Origin: Photorhabdus khanii NC19
GTDB lineage: Bacteria; Pseudomonadota; Gammaproteobacteria; Enterobacterales; Enterobacteriaceae
Assembly: GCF_000517265.1 (NCBI RefSeq)
Contig: NZ_AYSJ01000002.1
Location: 372,247-436,246 of the forward strand
Direction of reading: 5' to 3'
Length of the DNA: 64,000 bases
This document shows positions 56,475 to 64,000 of the stretch, piece by piece; the stretch's first letter is position 1; every line of letters begins with the position of its first letter. The notes below the pieces were generated by a model. It had not been told where the DNA came from. It worked only from the letters and a program-made list of their open reading frames with translations, and did not search any database. A program made the translations under genes and the position numbers.

Positions 56475-58227
56475 ATGAAAGCAGCACGCTGCGCGAAGTT
56501 AAAACGGCAAGAAGATAAAGCCAGTTTTGTTAGCTGGCGTTTTGCCTTGCTGTGTGGAGGTATTGCCCTTGCTTTAGTTTGCTTGTTGCTGAGAGTGGCT
56601 TACTTGCAAGTCATCAATCCGGAGCAATTGGTTAAAGAAGGGGATTTGCGTTCCCTGCGCGTGCAGTCAATTCCGACTGCACGCGGCATGATCAGCGATC
56701 GTATGGGGCGACCCCTGGCTGTCAGCGTTCCGGTAAATGCTGTCTGGGCAGATCCGAAAGAGGTATTTGAAAAAGGGGGAATTACTGATGATACCCGATG
56801 GAAAGCCTTGTCGGATGCGATTAATCTGCCAGTTGAACAACTTACCAGCAAAATTAGTGCTAGTCCTAAAGGTCGCTTTGTTTATCTGGCGCGTCAGGTT
56901 AACCCATCGGTTGGTGATTATATTCATAAACTGAAATTGCCGGGAATTTATTTGCGTCAGGAATCCCGGCGTTATTATCCGTCAGGTCAGGTAACTGCCC
57001 ATATTATTGGTGTGACTAACGTTGATGGTCAGGGTATTGAAGGCGTCGAAAAAAGTTTTGATCGCTGGCTGACGGGTCAGCCAGGTGAGCGGACGGTACG
57101 CAAAGACCGTTTCGGCCGTGTCATCGAAGATATTTCCTCTGTTGATAGTCTGGCGGCACACAATCTGGTATTGAGCATTGATGAACGTTTGCAGGCACTG
57201 GTTTACCGCGAATTGACCAATGCGGTTGCCTTTAATAAAGCAGAGTCCGGGACAGCGGTATTGGTGGATGTTAATACAGGTGAAGTGCTGGCAATGGCAA
57301 ACAGCCCATCTTATAACCCAAATAATCGCATCAATACGTCAAAAGAAGCGATGCGTAACCGTGCTATCACCGATATTTTCGAACCGGGTTCCACTGTTAA
57401 ACCTATGGTGGTCATGGCCGCGCTAAATGATGGTATTGTCAAAGAAAATACTGTTATTAACACAATACCTTATAGAATCAGCGGTAAGGAAATTAGGGAT
57501 GTGGGCCGTTACTCAGAATTATCCATCACGGGTATTTTGCAGAAATCGAGTAACGTTGGTGTTTCCAGGCTGGCGTTAGCGATGCCTGCTAAAGAGTTAG
57601 TGGATGTTTATTCACGCTTTGGGTTGGGAAAAGCGACCAATTTGGGATTGGTTGGAGAAAGCAGTGGCTTATATCCAATAAATAAACAACGGTGGTCAGA
57701 TCTTGACAGAGCCACTTTTTCTTATGGCTACGGGCTGATGGTAACACCGTTACAGTTAGCTAGGGTCTATGCAACGATTGGCAGCATGGGGATTTATCGT
57801 CCCCTGTCGATTACCAAAGTTGATCCACCCGTGCCAGGCACAAGAGTATTTCCTGAACCAATTATGCGCACGGTCGTTCATATGATGGAAAGTGTCGCTT
57901 TACCCGGTGGTGGTGGAACAACGGCCGCGATAAAAGGATATCGGATCGCAATCAAAACCGGTACTGTGAGGAAAATCGGACCGGATGGAAAATACATTAA
58001 TCGATATATCTCTTACGCCGCAGGTGTTGCTCCTGCAAGTAATCCAAGATTTGCACTGGTTGTGATCATTAATGATCCACAAGCAGGTAAGTATTACGGC
58101 GGTGCGGTTTCTGCGCCGGTATTTGGTGCCATTATGGGCGGTGTTCTGCGCATCATGAATGTGGAGCCGGATGCTTTGGCGGCAGGTGATAAAAATGAAT
58201 TTGTGATTAATAAGAAAGAGGATACAG

Positions 58228-58241
<14 letters not shown>
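56475..58241 (+). CDS. ftsI: Septal peptidoglycan transpeptidase FtsI (PBP3)
   Basis: A 588-aa class B penicillin-binding protein. It has a TM anchor near residues 24-45 ([22 protein letters not shown]), then a dimerisation/pedestal domain. Transpeptidase motifs are SxxK in EPGSTVKPM near 302-310, SSN near 354 ([12 protein letters not shown]) and KTGT near 493 (AIKTGTVRK). It cross-links septal murein and is a beta-lactam target. The end overlaps murE by 14 nt. Confidence 0.97.
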
Positions 58242-59711
<1,470 letters not shown>

Positions 59712-59715
<4 letters not shown>

Positions 59716-61091
59716 TTTCCCTTACACTGCAACAACTGGCGCAAGTTACTGATGGCGTACTGAAACAGGTTACTGAACAGCAGGCCGCAGATATCTATAT
59801 CAGTGATGTTACTACTGACAGCCGCAAAGTTGGAAATGACAGTCTGTTTATTGCATTGAAAGGTGAGCGTTTTGATGCCCATGATTTTTCTGTTGATGCA
59901 GTAAATGCGGGGGCCAGTGCTTTGTTGGTCAGCCGTGTACTGGATGTTCATTGTCCGCAAGTCGTGGTCAAAGATACTCGTCTGGCTATGGGTAAATTGG
60001 CTGGCTGGGTTCGTCAACAGAGTCACGCTCGTGTCGTTGCGCTGACAGGGTCATCCGGTAAAACATCGGTGAAAGAGATGACCGCTGCGATTCTGCGTCA
60101 GTGCGGTAATACGCTCTATACTGTGGGTAATCTGAATAATGATATCGGTGTGCCGCTGACATTGTTCAGACTGACAGAACAACATGAGTTTGCCGTGATT
60201 GAATTAGGTGCAAGCCATATTGGTGAGATTGCCTATACCACGGAAATGACCCGACCAGAAACGGCACTGGTAAATAATCTGTCTACTGCACACTTGGAAG
60301 ATTTTGGTTCTCTGGCGGGTATTGCAAAAGCGAAAGGGGAAATTTTTGTCGGTCTTCCAGAAAATGGTACTGCCATTATCAATATGGAAAGCAATGATTG
60401 GACGCACTGGCAACAAGTTATCGGTGACAAAAAAGTACAGCGTTTTTCCATACAACAAGCATCAGATACTGATTTTTACGCTACAGATATTCAGGTCAAA
60501 CAGTTGACTACGGACTTTTGTCTGCATACTCCCGCTGGCAGCACAGAAATCACTTTGCCATTACCGGGAAAACACAATGTTGCCAATGCGTTAGCTGCCA
60601 GTGCGTTGGCAATTTCTGTTGGCGCAACGTTAAAAGATGTCCGTCTTGGCTTATCCGGGCTGAAACCTGTATCAGGTCGGTTGTTTCCAATCAATCTGGC
60701 AGAAGGAAAATTGCTGCTTGATGACACTTATAACGCCAATGTCGGTTCGATGACCGTTGCGGCTCAAGTGTTATCACAAATGCCGGGTTACCGGGTAATG
60801 GTTGTTGGTGATATGGGTGCGTTGGGTGAACAATCAGAAGACTACCATCGTCAGGTTGGTGAAGCTGCGGCTTTGGGGGGTATCGATAAGGTATTCAGTG
60901 TGGGCGCGTTAAGTGTTCACATTAGTGAAGCGAGTGGATGTGGACAGCATTTTGCGGATAAAGCCGCGTTGGTTGCAGCGTTGGTTCCACTATTACAACA
61001 ACACACAGTGATTTCCGTTTTAGTTAAAGGTTCGCGCAGCACTGCGATGGAAGATGTCGTCAGCGCATTACAGGAGAGCTTCACATGTTAG
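59712..61091 (+). CDS. murF: UDP-MurNAc-tripeptide:D-Ala-D-Ala ligase
   Basis: A 459-aa Mur ligase attaching D-Ala-D-Ala to complete the pentapeptide. The P-loop is in [21 protein letters not shown] near residues 105-124, then [12 protein letters not shown] near 138-149. [11 protein letters not shown] (about 160-170) and [13 protein letters not shown] near 336-348 are MurF signatures. Length is close to E. coli MurF (452 aa). It overlaps murE by 4 nt and mraY by 7 nt. Confidence 0.97.
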
Positions 61092-62167
61092 TTTGGCTGG
61101 CCGAATATCTGGTCAAGTATCACACCGGCTTTAATGTCTTTTCTTATCTGACGTTTAGAGCCATCGTCAGCCTGCTGACTGCACTGGCTATCGCATTATG
61201 GATGGGGCCGCGTTTAATCGCTTTCCTGCAAAAATTACAAATTGGGCAGGTTGTTCGCAATGATGGGCCGGAATCTCACTTTAGCAAGCGTGGTACACCG
61301 ACGATGGGGGGATTGTTGATCCTGTTTTCAATCACGATTTCTGTACTGTTGTGGGCTCGTTTGAATAACCCCTATGTCTGGTGTGTACTGACTGTTCTGA
61401 TTGGCTACGGCATTGTTGGTTTCGTGGATGATTATCGCAAAGTTGTGCGCAAAGATACTAAGGGGTTGATTGCCCGTTGGAAGTATTTCTGGCAGTCCGC
61501 TCTGGCATTGGGTGTGGCATTTGCGATGTACAGTGTTGGGAAAGATACCCCAGCAACACAATTAGTCGTGCCATTCTTTAAAGATGTGATGCCGCAACTG
61601 GGTGTGCTTTACATTCTGTTGACCTACTTCGTGATTGTCGGAACCAGCAATGCGGTGAATCTGACTGACGGGTTGGATGGTTTGGCAATTATGCCAACCG
61701 TTTTTGTTGCGGCGGGTTTTGCCCTTGTGGCATGGGCAACAGGTAATGTCAATTTTGCCAATTATCTGCATATTCCTTACCTGAACTATGCGGGTGAGCT
61801 GGTTATCGTCTGTACTGCGATTGTTGGCGCTGGATTAGGTTTCCTGTGGTTCAACACTTATCCGGCTCAGGTTTTCATGGGTGATGTGGGCTCTTTGGCA
61901 TTAGGTGGTGCACTTGGAACCATTGCTGTGTTGCTGCGCCAGGAATTTTTGCTGGTAATTATGGGTGGTGTATTTGTGGTGGAAACCCTGTCAGTCATCT
62001 TGCAGGTGGGTTCTTTTAAACTGCGTGGACAGCGTATTTTCCGTATGGCGCCTATTCACCATCATTATGAATTGAAAGGCTGGCCGGAACCGCGCGTTAT
62101 CGTGCGTTTTTGGATTATTTCACTGATGTTAGTACTGATTGGCTTGGCAACATTGAAGGTACGTTAA
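61085..62167 (+). CDS. mraY: Phospho-MurNAc-pentapeptide transferase MraY
   Basis: A 360-aa inner-membrane enzyme with about ten helices that makes lipid I from UDP-MurNAc-pentapeptide and undecaprenyl phosphate. Conserved segments are [17 protein letters not shown] near residues 64-80, [10 protein letters not shown] with the paired Asp near 116, [13 protein letters not shown] near 187-199, and [17 protein letters not shown] near 320-336. Length equals the E. coli protein (360 aa). Confidence 0.98.
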   Translation: MLVWLAEYLVKYHTGFNVFSYLTFRAIVSLLTALAIALWMGPRLIAFLQKLQIGQVVRNDGPESHFSKRGTPTMGGLLILFSITISVLLWARLNNPYVWCVLTVLIGYGIVGFVDDYRKVVRKDTKGLIARWKYFWQSALALGVAFAMYSVGKDTPATQLVVPFFKDVMPQLGVLYILLTYFVIVGTSNAVNLTDGLDGLAIMPTVFVAAGFALVAWATGNVNFANYLHIPYLNYAGELVIVCTAIVGAGLGFLWFNTYPAQVFMGDVGSLALGGALGTIAVLLRQEFLLVIMGGVFVVETLSVILQVGSFKLRGQRIFRMAPIHHHYELKGWPEPRVIVRFWIISLMLVLIGLATLKVR

Positions 62168-62169
62168 TC

Positions 62170-63480
62170 ATGGCAGATTATTTGGGTAAAAAAGTCGTCA
62201 TTATTGGGTTGGGGCTGACGGGTCTCTCCTGTGTTGACTTTTTTATGGCGCGAGGTGTGATCCCCCTTGTGATGGATACCCGTGCAACACCGCCTGGCAG
62301 AGATAACTTACCTGATGATGTTGAGTGTCATAGTGGAAGCCTGAATGCTGGCTGGTTGATGGATGCTGACTTGATTGTTGTAAGCCCAGGGATTGCTCTG
62401 ACAACAGTCGAATTGCAGGCTGCGGCTAATGCAGGCATTGAAATTGTTGGCGATATCGAGTTGTTTTGTCGTGAAGCAACAGCACCGATAGTCGCAATTA
62501 CAGGTTCTAATGGCAAAAGTACTGTCACCAGCCTGGTTGGTGAAATGGCGAAAGTGGCTAATTGGCAGGTGGGGGTGGGCGGTAATATTGGCCTTCCTGC
62601 ATTAGAATTATTGAAGACATCCTGTCAGCTTTATGTTTTAGAACTTTCTAGCTTCCAGTTGGAAACCACATATAGCCTGAAAGCAGCGGCAGCTGCTGTG
62701 CTTAATGTGACTGAAGACCATATGGACCGTTATCCGCAGGGCTTATCTCAGTACCGGGCAGCTAAATTGAGAATTTATCATCAGGCGAAGAGATGCGTTG
62801 TGAATGCTCAGGATGCTCTGACATTACCTGAAACGGGTATGGACAGCCGTTGTATCAGCTTTGGTGTCGATTGTGGTGACTACCAGTTTGATAGTGAAAG
62901 TGTACTTTTGAAAATCCACAACCAATTACTGCTGGCGACAGATGAAATTAAACTGACAGGGCGGCATAACTACGTCAATGGATTGGCTGCACTGGCGTTA
63001 GCCGATGCGGTTGGGATTCCCCGTAAAGCTAGTTTGGCGGCATTGAAAGTTTATCCGGGGCTTAACCATCGTTTCCAACTTGTCCATTTGAAGAATGGGG
63101 TGCGCTGGATTAACGATTCTAAGGCGACGAATGTTGGCAGTACGGAAGCGGCGCTTAATGGTCTGAAGGTGGATGGCACTCTTTATTTGTTGTTGGGGGG
63201 GGAGGGTAAGTCAGCAGACTTTTCACCGCTCAAGCCTTTTCTTAGTGGAAATAAAGTTCGGCTTTACTGCTTTGGCCTTGATGGGAAACGACTGACACAA
63301 CTCCGTCCAGAAATGGCGACATTGACTGAAACGATGGAACAGGCGATACGCGATATTGCACCGCGATTGGTTGCCGGCGACATGGTGCTGTTATCTCCTG
63401 CTTGTGCAAGCCTTGATCAGTTCCGTAATTTTGAACAGCGCGGTCATGAGTTTGCCCGTTTGGCAGAGGAGTTGGGCTGA
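62170..63480 (+). CDS. murD: UDP-MurNAc-L-Ala:D-glutamate ligase
   Basis: A 436-aa Mur ligase adding D-Glu. It has a Rossmann N-terminus ([19 protein letters not shown]), the P-loop in [21 protein letters not shown] near residues 107-127, and [10 protein letters not shown] near 157-166. [15 protein letters not shown] near 314-328 is another conserved block. I chose ATG at 62170, which begins MADYLGKKV, 2 nt after mraY. An in-frame start at 62110 would overlap mraY by 58 nt. The last bases overlap ftsW. Confidence 0.97.
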   Translation: MADYLGKKVVIIGLGLTGLSCVDFFMARGVIPLVMDTRATPPGRDNLPDDVECHSGSLNAGWLMDADLIVVSPGIALTTVELQAAANAGIEIVGDIELFCREATAPIVAITGSNGKSTVTSLVGEMAKVANWQVGVGGNIGLPALELLKTSCQLYVLELSSFQLETTYSLKAAAAAVLNVTEDHMDRYPQGLSQYRAAKLRIYHQAKRCVVNAQDALTLPETGMDSRCISFGVDCGDYQFDSESVLLKIHNQLLLATDEIKLTGRHNYVNGLAALALADAVGIPRKASLAALKVYPGLNHRFQLVHLKNGVRWINDSKATNVGSTEAALNGLKVDGTLYLLLGGEGKSADFSPLKPFLSGNKVRLYCFGLDGKRLTQLRPEMATLTETMEQAIRDIAPRLVAGDMVLLSPACASLDQFRNFEQRGHEFARLAEELG

Positions 63481-64000
63481 TGTCTATTCCGGGGTTCAGT
63501 AGATTAAAAGACTGGGTTATTGGTGGTCGTGAAACTGATGTCACCAATATGGTGTTGTACGATCGCACACTGGTTTGGCTGACACTCGGATTGGGGATTA
63601 TCGGTTTTGTCATGGTGACTTCGGCATCAATGCCGGTTGGGCAGCGTCTTGCAGAAGATCCTTTTCTGTTTGCCAAACGTGATGCGATTTACCTATTGCT
63701 GGCTTTCGGGTTGTCATTAATCACACTACGTATTCCGATGAATTTCTGGCAGCGCTATAGCAACCTGATGCTGCTTATTTCCGTTATTCTGCTGCTGGTT
63801 GTGCTGGTGGTAGGAAGCTCAGTAAACGGTGCATCGCGTTGGATTGCTCTTGGGCCTTTGAGAATTCAGCCTGCTGAATTATCGAAACTTTCTTTGTTTT
63901 GCTATCTCGCCAGTTATTTGGTGCGCAAAGTAGAAGAAGTACGGAATAACTTCTGGGGATTCTGTAAGCCAATGGGCGTGATGGTCGTGTTGGCCGTATT
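63480..64000 (+). CDS. ftsW: Lipid-II polymerase FtsW (5' part, cut by window edge)
   Basis: About 173 residues of a SEDS-family septal glycosyltransferase that works with FtsI. ATG at 63480 overlaps the murD stop by one base. [25 protein letters not shown] forms the first helix with the family MVTSAS motif. [12 protein letters not shown] and [25 protein letters not shown] (the conserved GA.RWI..G....QP.E..K motif) are further family marks. The frame is open to position 64000. Confidence 0.96.
   Translation, partial: MSIPGFSRLKDWVIGGRETDVTNMVLYDRTLVWLTLGLGIIGFVMVTSASMPVGQRLAEDPFLFAKRDAIYLLLAFGLSLITLRIPMNFWQRYSNLMLLISVILLLVVLVVGSSVNGASRWIALGPLRIQPAELSKLSLFCYLASYLVRKVEEVRNNFWGFCKPMGVMVVLAV

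Overview
This window reads as an enterobacterial chromosome of the genus Photorhabdus (or a very close Morganellaceae relative). The evidence is AT-rich intergenic DNA with moderately AT-rich genes, a Ysc/Psc-class type III secretion (T3SS) locus, a phage-type lysis cassette without phage, a PAS-LuxR orphan regulator of the kind expanded in Photorhabdus, and enterobacterial core genes. Species is inferred from gene content and protein similarity recalled from memory; no database search was possible.

Layout. 1-5.4 kb: end of a T3SS locus, with an LcrR-like 3' end, then lcrG-lcrV-lcrH-yopB-yopD (needle tip and translocon) and the regulatory trio exsC-exsE-exsB, with no exsA after it. 5.4-10.4 kb: an accessory stretch with a 935-bp AT-rich gene desert, a lone glycosyltransferase, a Hod/Qdo-like cofactor-free dioxygenase homologue, an isolated holin/muralytic enzyme/nested spanin cassette, and a VOC protein. 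10.9-14.7 kb: wza-wzb-wzc capsule export and phosphoregulation without any polysaccharide synthesis genes. 14.8-18.4 kb: an FGGY pentulose kinase and an AGCS sodium:amino-acid symporter. 18.4-23.3 kb: a second accessory block, bounded by a 19-bp repeat. It holds a broken queF, a queuosine-precursor transporter with an N-terminal extension, an XRE regulator, an RfaH-like factor with a potentially switchable leader, a 49-aa membrane peptide, a LuxR remnant and an intact PAS-LuxR. 23.3-29 kb: aldehyde dehydrogenase, a Fur-box-linked periplasmic binding protein, a lipoprotein, and an MgtE-like transporter under an M-box Mg2+ riboswitch.

30-64 kb is core genome: sprT, metK, speA-speB (arginine to putrescine), terC-mutH, a DnaA-box-rich region next to mutH (DARS2-like), sgrR with the divergent sRNA SgrS, leuLABCD with its attenuator, leuO, two inserted genes (FadD15-type acyl-CoA ligase and RBBP9-type hydrolase), ilvIH, cra, and the start of the dcw cluster (mraZ-rsmH-ftsL-ftsI-murE-murF-mraY-murD-ftsW, the last cut by the window edge). 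The mutH side matches E. coli minute ~64 and the sgrR side minute ~1.5, so the DnaA-box intergene sits at a chromosomal rearrangement joint relative to E. coli.

Most notable points: the orphan lysis cassette (candidate type 10 secretion module near a T3SS), the Hod-like protein with Ala at the nucleophile-elbow Ser, the decayed queF behind an apparently intact transporter, the RfaH paralogue with an altered C-terminal domain and competing leader hairpins, and the DARS2-like DnaA-box cluster.
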